A stretch of 64,000 nt of DNA from Heligmosomoides polygyrus polygyrus (GCA_947396885.1 OX377201.1:24901923-24965922), one strand, 5' to 3'; shown: positions 1 to 10,005, numbered from the stretch's first letter. Notes: a model not told the origin generated them from the sequence alone. A program made the numbers and translations.

Positions 1-252
1 AACTATCGGTAAAAATTTGGACGGAAAAGTTGGAGGTACCAATTTGATGACCTAAAAATCAATAAATGACGAATGAGCAAATAAAACCAACACGTATTCT
101 TGTAGCACAGAACATTGTCGTCCAAAATGCTGTACATGTTCTGATATAGCAAATCATTCTCTTTCGAAGATTGTATAGCGCTATGCAAAAGACCGCCGGT
201 GAAATTCGCGATGAATCGTTGAAAAAACGGCGGGGACTTATTGGACAACCTA
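1..252. mobile_element. Right half of a fold-back MITE, cut by the window edge
   Basis: This stretch is a diverged copy of the right arm of the complete fold-back element at 11184-12249. Shared blocks include 'ccaatttgatg', the text around 'cttgtag.acagaacattgtc', 'cagcaaatcattctctttcga' in part, and the terminal 'acttattggacaacctaa'. The terminus ends in the TA dinucleotide expected of a mariner-type target site (251-252). The left arm lies outside the window. It is non-coding and non-autonomous. Confidence 0.75.
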
Positions 253-1261
253 ATGCATACAAGATTCATGACTAAGCGGTTCTACATAAAGGTTCCTTTT
301 GTCGAAGAAGGACCTGTTTTTGCTGCTGCAGACAACATCGGAGGATCAAATATACAACCACGGGCCGTTGACAAAAATTTTAATTGATTTCTACTTCATT
401 GAGTACTTTGTCTTTGCCGCCCAAGTAAAGTAGATTTCAATTTGAATTATCATCTTAAAGCGAGACCTGTGCCTTCAAAGACTTAGATTTTTCGTAGAAA
501 TTTAAAAAATTCCTATGCAATAAACTGCATTAAAGTACCAGTTTTTAAATCAACCTCGTACGATAGCTGACGAAGAGTGGTCATCGGCTTCTTCTCCTTT
601 TTATATAATTTTGTTGTTTTTATGTATATATGTTTACTGTTTCACGTGCATACTGACTGTGCTTCTCCCAAAGAATACTGCCAATAGAGCTATCGAAGAA
701 GACGAAAAAGTCAAGCGCAATCGTTGTTGGCATGAAATTCAACAAAAGTGAGACAAGCTCTATCAGTTAGGTGGGGCTCAGCATTTCCTTAACATAGTCC
801 TACAATTATAATCTGGTTCTGCAAGAAGTCCAAATTTCCGGAAAACATAGGAGAAAGAAAGAGAAAACTTTTTTCTCACATGTATTTGTATTTGTATTTG
901 TACTCGCACTGTTTGTTTTTCGTAGCGCTTTCTTCGTATCTTCTATATCTTTTCAACCTTACTTGATGAATGAAATACCACAAAAAACTGTGAAAAATTA
1001 ATGGTTGGAAAGTATGAAAAATTAACATCCATGAGTCAACTGGAAGAAACGGCATAGGAAATCTAAAAAAACAACTGCATCGAAAAGTGGGGGAGCGCGA
1101 AAATAAATTGATCGAGCAAGAAAAATGACAACAATTTTCGAAGTATGAGAACGATATCGGCCGCCTCTTTCTTGTGATTCAAGTAAGTAGAAAGTTTTGT
1201 CGGTAACGCAACGATACTGCAGGTGCTCATCCAAAAATTCGTTCGAAACGCAGTTACATAA
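253..1261. other. AT-rich stretch without recognisable gene
   Basis: I see no coding signature, RNA gene or named repeat here. Short open frames exist on both strands but are AT-driven. One small direct duplication, 'gaaaaattaa', occurs near 990-1025. Confidence 0.5.
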
Positions 1262-1404
1262 AGAAAAAGAAATTTTTTAAAAAAGCTGTGTAAAACATCG
1301 TTAATACAATTTAACGAAAATGTTTGTCGTTAAATTTTGCTAAAATTTTTTTAAAAAATGCCGGTAAATCCCGGATATCGTTAATCGTTAAAGGCACTCC
1401 CTTG
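1262..1404. mobile_element. Solo hAT-like terminus
   Basis: Read on the minus strand, this segment starts 'caagggagtgcctttaacg' and continues with repeated TTAACG words and 'atttaccgg'. That pattern matches the subterminal organisation of the hAT-like element at 28288-29743, which starts 'caggggtgcaca' and is followed by TTAACG repeats. No matching opposite end was found upstream, so it looks like a truncated or solo end. Confidence 0.35.
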
Positions 1405-1514
1405 CTATGTCAATAGTATAATGCCCATCTCATTATCGTCTAATTCAGAGCTTGCTGAATCCACAAAAAATAGAAAGATTGTTTCTAGACCTCTTTTAAA
1501 TAAATTTTTAATAG

Positions 1515-4061
1515 TTGGGCTCTAGTTTCCTATTCTTGAAGATTGTAATGGGTGACTTCAATGCCAAACTAGGCGGTGATCAGGCAGGGCTGGAAAAAGT
1601 TGTAGGACCGTTTACGTCAGCTAGCGATACAAATGAAAATGGAAGTGGACTCATCACCTTTTGCAGCTACAACAATCTCTGCATTGGCAACACTTATTTC
1701 CAACACCGTCGGATACACAAAGCTACGTGGTCGTCGCCGGATGGAGGAACGGTAAACGAGATTGACTTTGTTTGTATCAGCAACAGGTGGAGAACATCCT
1801 TACTAGATACACGAGCATATCGCGGCGCAGATGTAGGATCCGATCACTACTTGGTTAGAGCAAGCATGAGACTGAAACTCAAGCAACAGAAACGACATTG
1901 CATTGCACGTCCCTTTGACATAGCTCGACTAAAAGATCCCGTCATCTCGACAAACTTCTCCATTAAGCTGCAAAACCGATTCCGCTTGCTAGAAGAGGTC
2001 GGCAACTGCACAGAGGCTGAAGTGCAATGGAATATCATAAAGGAAGCTACTCGTGCTTGTGCTGAAGAAAACATTGGGAGAAGGAAAGGCACTCGTAAAG
2101 AACAGTGGATAAGGCACGAAACGTGGGATCTAATAGACGAGCGGAAACGTACGAAGCAACAAAAGGACCGATCTAACTTGAGCGATGCAGTTAAATGGGA
2201 GTATTGCCGGAAGTACGCTGAACTCGATCGGTTAGTCAAACGATCATGTCGAGCCGATAAAAAGAATTGGCTGACACAAAAAGGTGTTGAAGCACAAAAC
2301 GCTGCCGAACGTGGTGACATGAAAACGCTCTACAGAATCGTGAGAGAGCTAACAGGAACACACAGCAGCTCAAACACACCGATAAAGGATCGAGGCGGCA
2401 AATTGCTCATCACGGACGAAGAACAGATCGAGAGATGGGTTGCGCACTTCAAAGAAGTCCTGAACCAGCCGGAACCTAGTGATACATATGACTTTCGAGA
2501 TGAGGAAGAGGGGAGCGTTCTGGAAGTTTACATGGGTGACATAACATTGGAGGAGACGGATAGAGCAATCAAAAGTCTGAAAGGTGGTAAAGCGCCGGGT
2601 CTCGATGAAATCTCCGCTGAACTTCTCAAAACAGGAGGCAGAGCAATGATCACTACATTGACGAGGCTATTTAACATATGCTGGCAGCGCTTAGAAGTTC
2701 CGGAAGACTGGAAGAGAGGAGTCATCGTCAAAATACCCAAAAAAGGTGACTTATCAGAATGTGGTAACTGGCGAGGAGTTACATTGCTTTCTATACCCGA
2801 CAAGGTGTTCTGCTTAATTCTACTAAATCGACTGCGAGCCGCGGTAGATGAAAGACTTCGTGAAGAACAATGTGGATTCCGAGGTGCTAGGTCATGCAGC
2901 GAACAGATATTTACCCTACGGAATGTCATCGAGCAATGCATGGAATTTCGAACGCAACTTCTCATCAATTTCGTGGATTTCCGGAAGGCCTTCGATAGTA
3001 TACACCGTGAATCGCTATGGTCAATTCTCAGGATTTACGGTATACCCCAGCCTTTTGTGGAAATCTTCAAGAAGCTGTACAAGAATTCCTCCTGTTGCGT
3101 CAGAACGAATGCAATACACACGACGTTCTTCGAAGTTGTTACCGGAGTGAGACAAGGATGTGTACTCTCCCCTCTTCTGTTCAATGTTGCTCTGGACTTC
3201 ATTATGAAGAAATCCATGAAAGGTGATGAAACGGGTATTAAATGGAGCAGGACACACTGGTTAACAGACCTCGATTTCGCAGACGATGTAGTCATTATAG
3301 CCGAGAACAACGGTTTACTGCAGCAGGCAACCACAGACCTCGCGAACGAAGCCAAGAAAATTGGACTGCGATTAAACAGGGACAAATCGAAAGTGATGAG
3401 CATAGGGAGAACAGATATGAACGTAGATATCAACGTTGAGGCATCACATCTTGAAACTGTCCAGAAGTTCACATATCTTGGAAGTACCGTGTCACGCGAC
3501 GGGAATGTGGAATCAGAAATAATAACGAGGATTGTGAAGGCTTCATCTGTGTTTCGGAAGCTTGGCCCAATCTGGAGTTTATCGTCAATCGCGTCGAAGA
3601 TAAAGCTGCGGCTTTACCACTCAATTGTAGTCCCGATTGTTGCCTACGCGAGTGAAACATGGGCCATGTCCCTGAAGTGCGCCAAAAAGCTAAACGCCTT
3701 CCACCAGAGATGTCTTCGACGGATATTGAAAGTGCGATATACAGACCGTGTGACTAACTGTGAAGTCCTAAACCGGAGCGGTTCAAGTAGTCTTTCTGCA
3801 TTAATCGCACAAAGACGTCTACGCCTCGCAGGACACGTAATGCGAATGCCTGAGTACCGATTTCCTCGAGTAGCCATGTGTTGGATTCCTGAAGGTGGTA
3901 GCAGAGCGCGCGGTCATCCGAGAAACACATGGACGCGAACATTCGCAAAGGACCTTCAACTACTAAATATTTCCAGAGACGAAGGTGAAGAGTTGGCACA
4001 AGACAGGTATAAATGGAGAAGTCTCGTCGCCCGATATGCTCAACAGCATGGGAGGAACTAA
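1515..4061 (+). CDS. 5'-truncated RTE-type LINE polyprotein (EN C-terminal half plus reverse transcriptase), 848 aa
   Basis: The frame is open for 848 codons. Family-like sequence begins about residue 12 with 'MGDFNAKLGG', the GDFN motif of an exonuclease-endonuclease-phosphatase (EEP) domain. It is followed by 'NEIDFV' and 'GSDHYLV', the D and SDH catalytic motifs, near residues 88-115, so the N-terminal half of the EEP domain is missing. The RT fills about residues 370-700: 'FVDFRKAFDSIHRE' near 485, 'GVRQGCVLSPLLFN' near 543 and 'DFADDVVIIAE' (catalytic FADD) near 587. The C-terminus has the LINE-typical 'QRRLRLAGHVMRMP' and a GHPRNTW block. The apparent ATG lies in flanking DNA, so the true start is lost. 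The absence of stops over 2.5 kb suggests a young but 5'-truncated insertion. Just after the stop lie AAGTAAGTAA-like tandem bases, typical of an RTE 3' tail. The product would act in target-primed reverse transcription but is unlikely to be complete. Confidence 0.9.
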   Translation: MGSSFLFLKIVMGDFNAKLGGDQAGLEKVVGPFTSASDTNENGSGLITFCSYNNLCIGNTYFQHRRIHKATWSSPDGGTVNEIDFVCISNRWRTSLLDTRAYRGADVGSDHYLVRASMRLKLKQQKRHCIARPFDIARLKDPVISTNFSIKLQNRFRLLEEVGNCTEAEVQWNIIKEATRACAEENIGRRKGTRKEQWIRHETWDLIDERKRTKQQKDRSNLSDAVKWEYCRKYAELDRLVKRSCRADKKNWLTQKGVEAQNAAERGDMKTLYRIVRELTGTHSSSNTPIKDRGGKLLITDEEQIERWVAHFKEVLNQPEPSDTYDFRDEEEGSVLEVYMGDITLEETDRAIKSLKGGKAPGLDEISAELLKTGGRAMITTLTRLFNICWQRLEVPEDWKRGVIVKIPKKGDLSECGNWRGVTLLSIPDKVFCLILLNRLRAAVDERLREEQCGFRGARSCSEQIFTLRNVIEQCMEFRTQLLINFVDFRKAFDSIHRESLWSILRIYGIPQPFVEIFKKLYKNSSCCVRTNAIHTTFFEVVTGVRQGCVLSPLLFNVALDFIMKKSMKGDETGIKWSRTHWLTDLDFADDVVIIAENNGLLQQATTDLANEAKKIGLRLNRDKSKVMSIGRTDMNVDINVEASHLETVQKFTYLGSTVSRDGNVESEIITRIVKASSVFRKLGPIWSLSSIASKIKLRLYHSIVVPIVAYASETWAMSLKCAKKLNAFHQRCLRRILKVRYTDRVTNCEVLNRSGSSSLSALIAQRRLRLAGHVMRMPEYRFPRVAMCWIPEGGSRARGHPRNTWTRTFAKDLQLLNISRDEGEELAQDRYKWRSLVARYAQQHGRN

Positions 4062-4089
4062 GTCTAAGTAAGTAATTAAGTTTCCTATT

Positions 4090-6040
4090 CTATATTTTTT
4101 CCTCACTTTTTCCCACTCCTCTCAATCAGTTTCTGACGTTCTTTCCTTTTCTTCTCTTGTTCCAATCTTCGTTTTCTAAGTTTTTTTTTAGGTTTGTTAC
4201 ACCTTTAGCTTCTTTAATGTGCTGTCGTTTTTATCTATAACATTGGCGAAAATAAACAAATAAATATAAATCCATTCACCATTTGCTTACAGTTTGTCAT
4301 ACCACCATACCCGAATGACAGCATAATTTCACGCAAGCGCGTTCAAGTCCCCACTTCTCCGCCATTCGAGGCAATATCTGTTAAAAACTGCCGTGACGGC
4401 TAACACATTTTAAAGATTGAGAAGCAATGATGATCCAAAAAACAAACCGCAATAAGTAGAGGCTTCCATCTGTAATCGAGCAAGTGTTGCACGTGAATCG
4501 GATACTTTGCGAACGCGAAGTCACGCAGTTCCACCAAGCATCTTGTCTTAAAAATTGTAAAGAAGACAAATTTTCCAATCAACCACAAACTCAACGTACT
4601 TTTAAATCTGCAACGGAGTTGGCACTTAGTCCCAAATTGTACACCAGAATTTTCAGTTGCGGCCATAACTTCCGTATGTTGGAAATCTGTAGTTGGAAAT
4701 TACATTGAAGGTACATTACATTGAAGGTACATATTTCAGTTTGATTAAATTTGTTTCCGCTATTTGCTATTTGCGTGCCGCTTGTAAGTATTGATTACGA
4801 CGAGTACAGCGAGAAAAATAAAATAGTCCTACATTACATAAAGAACAAGGTGTGAGGTAATTTCACTAAAAACAACCAGTTGAATAAGGACATATTGCAA
4901 AACTGTAATGTGAATGTGATTTAAAAAAGTTTATATGGCTGGGATTATGGGGTGGAAAGAACAGCCTTTACGAAGAAAATGAATGTAGATGGCATGAGCC
5001 ATGTGAGTAGTTCGGACGGATGTGAAGCGAAAGCTTGTAATTTGCACTTTTGTACTTTATGTGTTTTATTTTTTGTGTTTGTAATCGTCTTTTGCTTTTT
5101 TAACCCTTTCGTGACATTGTTGGTCAATGCTGTCTTATTTGTCATGTTTGTTTGAACGATGCTAAAAGAAAGTACAACCATTTTTTTTTCTGGAACAACT
5201 CTCTCATTTCCCATCATAGTATATTGACTAATCAGCAGGCGGTTTAGTTTAGTTTATTGTTTAGTTTGATTCACAAAGATATTTACACATGAGAATTGTG
5301 AGGCGAAAGACGCATTGTCGCGAAGGAGTATACAATACTTTAACCAACCAGTGTGAGACCTTCTCGATAGTGGCTTTCGGACATTGCAGTGATGAAGGCT
5401 GGTTCGGGAAGAGCGTCGCTGCGCAGGTTCAGGACGGAAGCATTAGAAAGCAAACCTAAAATATTACTCAACTTTTTGAGTGCCTCTCCAAATTTTAATA
5501 TACTCCTACTACTTTTAGTCGGAGATTACTGCCGCCAGTTATTTAAGAAAGCAAGCTTTATTGGTAGAAACACATAAACAGCTGATCGACTAATTTTGTT
5601 ACTCCTTTCCAACTCACGTTTTTGCGGCCGTCCTCACAAATTAACATGCAGAACCATTTAGAGCGACACTAGTACTGCAACGCGGTCAGGAGGACTATAG
5701 GATATTGAACGGTGAGCCGCTTTGCATTCGCAAAGCTTCAGTTGTTTCTCGTGTTTAGATGCTGGTGTTTCGATGTCGCTAATTTTTTGGCAAGACAGAA
5801 GACACACTCTCGGCTGCTTTTTCATCGAGTTCTCTTCGAAAACCTCTCATCACCGTTCCATAAGCTTCATTTTTTAGCCTTTACTTTACGCGTAAAATAC
5901 ATAACCTATTTTGCGCCTATCACAACTGTAACATCAATCTTACACACAAGCTATAGCCATTGCCTGACCCGATGCACGTCACATCCCTTGACTCCTTCGT
6001 TTTTCTTCCTTACTCTGACCGGAGTTGTTGGGCCGTAGAT
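4090..6040. other. Non-coding stretch between the LINE and repeats
   Basis: I see no gene. The region is AT-rich with homopolymer runs. A short tandem duplication 'ttacattgaaggtaca' lies near 4700-4735 and a TTTAGTTTAG-like run near 5245-5270. Small open frames lack any recognisable domain. Confidence 0.5.
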
Positions 6041-6044
6041 CCCG

Positions 6045-6400
6045 CCCCTTATTGAGTGTGCCGTAGCTGGGCAGCACGCTGGGGAACGCCCTTCGATTGT
6101 GAGTGGTCAATGGGGCGGGAGTGTGGCGGAGGAGGAATTGCAGCAGGTGCTGCGGAGGTACGGCGCCGTCGCGAAATGACGTTACCAGATGGGAGGTGCA
6201 GCGTAGGTACTGCAGGAGCGTTTGCTCGTCCCGTCGTCGCCGGCCATTGGCTGTCAAGCCTACAGCCCAACAATTGCAAATGGAGGACTACCAAGGTGCT
6301 GGGGCGGGAGTGTGGCAGAGGAATTGCAGCACTTGCCAAGCACCTGCGCCGCACATGGGTCCCATCGCGACTTCCGTCCTCGCAGACACAGTACACCTGA
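6045..6400 (+). repeat. Diverged direct repeat, two units
   Basis: The segment 'ggggcgggagtgtggc' followed by 'gaggaattgcagca' occurs at about 6112 and again at about 6301, with weaker similarity on both sides. This makes overlapping reading frames look open in several phases. No coding function is supported. Confidence 0.5.
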
Positions 6401-6510
6401 GGTGATGCAAGGGGTTTGAGCAGCCGTTGCGACTGGTGCGCGAGGTTCGCGTGGTTTGCGTCGGTGTTCGTTGCTGTTTGGCTCTCCTTTCGTTAACTGA
6501 ACTCGATTAA

Positions 6511-6845
6511 GGCCGGGGCATACCTCCATCCCCGCGATGCCATCGCGGCGCTCAGTTCATGGCCATTCCGCCGCACGCGGCCTAATAGTCAAAGAAAACT
6601 TCGCCGCGGCCGCCGCAACAGTGGCGGTCGGCGTGCGCGATGCCTTCCCGCGCCCATCGCGGGCATGGCATACTTTTTCGCGCCGCGCGCGGTATTTAGC
6701 GCTGGTCCTGGACGGATCGCCGTTGCGCTCCCTTGCAGAGCGATGGGCGATGCGACGAGCACAGAGAAATTCAAATTCTTTCGCGTCGCTCTGCAAAACT
6801 CATCGCCGCGATTCAATCGCGGCGACGGGAAGTATGCACGAGGCC
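6511..6845. mobile_element. Harbinger-like MITE, 335 bp, TAA target duplication
   Basis: The left end reads 'ggccggggcatacctcc'. The reverse complement of the right end reads 'ggcctcgtgcatacttcc'. Both continue into matching 'ccgcgat...atcgcggcg' palindromes. The element is bounded by TAA at 6508-6510 and TAA at 6846-6848. Three-base TWA duplications and GG-starting inverted ends are characteristic of the PIF/Harbinger superfamily. The interior is GC-rich, rich in short palindromes and non-coding. It resembles the larger MITE at 34564-35511. Confidence 0.65.
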
Positions 6846-6861
6846 TAACATGTGCGCTTCA

Positions 6862-7905
6862 AGTGTAGACGCCGTCCCAGAGCCGTCCCAAGCACTGGAG
6901 TTTGGTGAGTTAGTGGTCTATGTTTAGAGAATTGTAATGTGGTTTAAATTAATTTAATTACCTAATTTAGAGTCGGAAGGAATATGGCGCAGAATGAATT
7001 CCCATCAGACCCATTGATCGTAGTCGCTATGGCTGGTTAATCGGTCACAGGGCCGACGCATGACAACTCGTCCACGCGGGCGGGGCTACAAGGGTAGCGC
7101 GCCCAGTTGAGGTATCTTTGGGGTATCTAACGTCCGGACCTGTCCGTTCTGTGCTGCACATAATTAAGAGTTGTCCACGGGAGTGGACTCGATTTTTCGT
7201 TTGTTTCGTTACTCAACGTTGTGTAACCTGTCATTTCAGGTGAAGGAGTCATCGCAGCCTAAAGCCAGGTGGTCATCAGAAGTTGGAGGACAGCCGTCCA
7301 AGTTTGGTGAGTAGGTGCACTATCGCGGGGAGTTGCGCAATACCCTTTGGGCTTCCTCTTGTTTCTCCATGTTTCGCGTCGTTTGCGTCGGTTTTCGTTG
7401 TTGGTTGGTACTCGTTTCGTTATTTGAAGTTGTTTGACATGTCTTTTTCAGGTGAAGGAGCCGTCCCAGAGTCGGCTCGTCATCAGTGTCGGAGGCAAGG
7501 CGCCGAAGTTTGGTGAGTTAGTGGACTGTGATTTAGTGACTTGAAATGCGGTTTAAATAATATACGTAGGGCTGTGTAAGCAGCGGCCAGAGGGCTGCAT
7601 ACACACCCTTACATTCATTTTTGCTTGCAGTGCATTGTTTTTTGGGCGCTATCGGGCTGGAGGTGGTTAGGTGGGAACTCAACCGTATAGCCGTTCTGTA
7701 ATGGGGGAAATTCAAAGTTGTCAGCAGGAGTGGACTTCGTTTTTCGTTTGCTTCGTCATTCAAAGTTGCTTAACCTGTCTTTTTCATGTGAAGGAGTCGT
7801 TGCAGCCCAGAGCCAGCTGGTCCTCGGAAGTCAGAGTACAGCCGTCGAAGTTTCCTGGTGCGTCGGAGTTGGAGGACAGCCACCGAGTTTGGGCGAGTTA
7901 ATATA
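6862..7905 (+). repeat. Tandem array of exon-like cassettes with splice-site consensus borders
   Basis: A short cassette recurs about four times: a partial copy ending at 6904, then 7240-7306, 7452-7512 and 7788-7891. Full copies follow a polypyrimidine acceptor ('tcatttcag', 'tctttttcag') and end '...aagtttg' before 'gtgagt'. The last copy has a mutated acceptor and a mutated donor. Read from GTG, copies two to four are open and give related peptides starting 'VKESSQPKARWSSEV', 'VKEPSQSRLVISV' and 'VKESLQPRASWSSEV'. Intron-like flanks with 'ttcgtttgtttcgtt' also repeat. The cassette of 67 nt is not a multiple of three, so simple concatenation would shift frame. Whether these are duplicated exons of a gene or a non-coding tandem repeat is open. 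Confidence 0.45.
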
Positions 7906-8322
7906 ATATCATTAGTGTGAAATGTTTCTTTCAGTGTGGAATGTATTCTAAATAGTGTGTAGAGCTTACGAGTATGTAAGCAGCAGCCAAACTGCTGCTT
8001 ACATAGCCCTCAGCCATACATACATTTGGTTGCAGTACATACATTTCTGTGCGCTAAGCGGCTCAGGGGATCACATTGAAAGTTCGCCCTCTAGTTCGTT
8101 ATGTATTGGTCAAATTAAATATTTCGCATTACTGTGGTGTGTTCTATCACAGAGGTGAAGTGTTGTGGAACATTTTTGGTGTTATTAAGAATTAACGTGC
8201 GTTCCTACTAAGGAGCATAACCTTTCAGTACAAAGTGACCCAGCTTTGCGTCTTTTTTTTGTATTTAATGATTAGTATCATAGTAGGGACGGATGTTGCC
8301 TTGCTTATTGCTTTATTGTTTA

Positions 8323-8732
8323 CCAGTCGGTCGTCGGCCTAGCGGCCGCCTACGACTGGTTGGGGGCTTCGCCCCCAAACCCCGAGAATAATACGCCATG
8401 GCCGCTACGGGTTTCCTGTTCTTCCCTAGGCCTTCTGAACATTATGTTAATCGAGATCGATCGGCTGATCTTCCTCAACGTGATCCTCAAAAATCGATAA
8501 TATCGATCGATATCGATTGGTCGACTTCAGATTCGTGTTCATCAACGACCTCGATTATGCACGGTCGCCGACGTGTTCGGCACGTCTGCGGCTCGCCATG
8601 CACGGTTGCCGAGGTGTTCGGCTGCCGCGCCCCAACTCAGGTGTGACGGACGGACGGACAGTGTGACACACGCACACAGGCACGCACACACGCACGCATA
8701 CACACACGCTTGCTACTTTATATATAGTAGGA
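8323..8732 (-). mobile_element. Helitron-like non-autonomous element, copy 1 (410 bp)
   Basis: On the minus strand the element starts 'TCCTACTATATATAAAG' at 8732. It ends at 8323 with a GC hairpin ('cggcc-gcta-ggccg') followed about 12 nt later by CTGG and then a host T. This is the Helitron layout of 5'-TC, a 3' hairpin plus CTRR, and insertion between A and T with no target duplication. The inverted repeat around it supplies an uninterrupted version of the site at 8782-8800 (A|T junction 8789/8790), which fixes both ends exactly. The interior has an ATCGAT-rich palindrome, about 1.5 units of a 41-bp minisatellite and a CA-rich tract. No Rep/helicase is present. Confidence 0.75.
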
Positions 8733-8790
8733 TTGCTATCTGTAGTTTCAGCTAGCTGAGCTACAGCTAGCTGAAACTACAGATAGCAAT
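8733..8790. repeat. Near-perfect palindrome at the centre of the fold-back structure
   Basis: The sequence 'ttgctatctgtagtttcag' is followed by its inverse 'ctgaaactacagatagcaa' across a short AGCTAGCT-rich centre. The arms are about 26 bp each. It would extrude as a strong hairpin and forms the symmetry axis of the 8060-9180 inverted repeat. Confidence 0.9.
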
Positions 8791-8880
8791 AAACAATAAA
8801 TAGGCGCAAATGGGGTCGGAGGCGGGTCACAGTGGATTGAATGGTTATGCGCCTTTGTAGGAACGCACGTTTATTCCTAA

Positions 8881-9080
8881 CCAGTCGTTCGGCGGCCTAG
8901 CGGCCGCTTACGACTGGTTGGGGGCTTCGCCCCCAAACCCCGAGAATAGGACGCCATGGCCGCTACGGGTTTCCTATTCTTCCCTAGGCCTTCTGAACAT
9001 TATGTTAATCGAGATGGATCGGCTGATCTTCCTCAACGTGATCCTCGAAAAATCGATAATATCGATCGATATCGATTGGT
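8881..9080 (-). mobile_element. Helitron-like element, copy 2, 5'-truncated
   Basis: The 3' terminus is intact: hairpin 'ggcggccgctaggccgcc', a short spacer, then CTGG at 8881 followed by a host T at 8880. Conserved interior text includes the 'gggggcttcgccccca' stem-loop and 'gacgccatggccgctacggg'. Homology stops after the ATCGAT-rich segment at about 9080, where inverted-repeat host sequence resumes. The opposite arm shows an A|T dinucleotide at the corresponding site. Copy 2 is in the same orientation as copy 1 although the host arms are inverted, so the two insertions were independent. Confidence 0.65.
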
Positions 9081-9249
9081 ATACCTCGGTGGTAGAGCAC
9101 CGCAGGGTTGTGAAATATTTAATTTCGACCAATACATAACGAACTATAGGGCGAATTTCCATGTGATCCAGCTAGCCCCTGACCCCATTATCTGCAAGCA
9201 AGCAATATGACGGGAAATCTTGTATCTCATTGATTACCATTTTGGGTAA

Positions 9250-10005
9250 GGCTTCCATTTTTTGGAAACCTCGGACTTCATAGATCTCTTTTTGAGTGTG
9301 AGTGCGGAGCAGAAGGTGTCATCTATATCTGACAAAGTCGTCGTCGATGTTAAGGTCGTAGATGATAAGGCTCGAGCTCTTGAGGTACCGAGGAATTTGG
9401 TAGGATACCGTGCTTGAGAGGTAATACATAAATGTTCTTAGAAAAGAAAATGCTTTGGAACAGGGGGACACCTAGTTTTTCAGACTCTGCATTTTCAAGG
9501 GTGCACTTTAACCGATGAAGACATCGCCGACGTTCGTCGAATAAATCGACAAGTAAATCGAACAGTGAAATATCTCTGTCTTCGAGACAATAACTTGTGC
9601 AGATCGTTGACGACGTTGTTGCAAATGTTTGGAGAAGTCGACGATTTACACAGTCGGGGAAACAGGTTCGTTATTCATTCTACTCATTTTGCTTATTGAC
9701 TTAACGTATTAGATGGGAGCTAAGTGTAGTAAAAGGCCATGACATGCCCCAGAACATTTGTTCAGACTACTAGCCTTACCGACAAACCGTCAGTTCAACA
9801 ACAGCGATGAACAGGCACGTTACCGAGTGCGAAAGAAGTATTCATAGATGCAGAGCCTCCAGAAGCGCCCTTCACAAAGCGTGCTTCTTCAGATATTAGT
9901 TTCAACTGTTACTGTAAAAAATGGGATCAGGAAAGCGGGGAGGGGATGTTCTGCCCGAAAGCGGCATGGGCAAAGACGCGGGACAGTGTCTGCGGAGACA
10001 ATTAG
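9250..10005 (+). CDS. Candidate multi-exon host gene fragment, unknown function
   Basis: Four open segments have splice-like borders. Segment 1, open from 9250, contains 'VSAEQKVSSISDKVVVDVKV' and ends at a GT donor at 9385 or 9400. Exon 2 (9484-9665) follows 'tagtttttcag' and encodes 60 codons including 'LTDEDIADVRRINRQVN' and 'LCLRDNNLCRSLTTLLQMFG'. Exon 3 (from 9766) follows 'catttgttcag' and continues in phase with 'LLALPTNRQFNNSDEQAR'. Exon 4 (9893-10005) follows 'gtgcttcttcag' and encodes 'CYCKKWDQESGEGMFCP' to a TAG stop. It is in phase if exon 3 ends at a weak GTTACC donor at 9819. Phase agrees across exons 1-2 and 2-3 without forcing. I recognise no family. Intron lengths of about 75-100 bp suit a nematode. 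The start is not visible, and upstream DNA is the fold-back repeat, so the gene may be truncated. Confidence 0.45.

Larger units (their letters stand above)
8060..9180. repeat. Large inverted repeat (fold-back structure) interrupted by two Helitron-like insertions
   Basis: The left arm around 8066-8130 ('atagttcgttatgtattgg'-like text) and around 8185-8250 ('aacgtgcgttcctac', 'gcataacc') recurs inverted around 9110-9175 and 8800-8875. The centre is a near-perfect palindrome at 8733-8790. The arms are interrupted at 8323-8732 and 8881-9080 by two copies of the same Helitron-like family. The outer boundary blends into the cassette array on the left. The inverted repeat is non-coding. Confidence 0.7.

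Noticed and set aside
1847..2320. 157-codon minus-strand frame
   Set aside because: It is antisense to the LINE polyprotein and has no domain of its own.
6537..6868. Overlapping Arg/Ala-rich frames on both strands
   Set aside because: They lie inside the GC-rich Harbinger-like MITE, and the composition alone keeps the frames open.
8323..8732. Promoter reading of the TATATATAAAG at the element end
   Set aside because: The A/T-rich end coincides exactly with the element terminus in several copies, so it is better explained as the conserved 5' end than as a host promoter.
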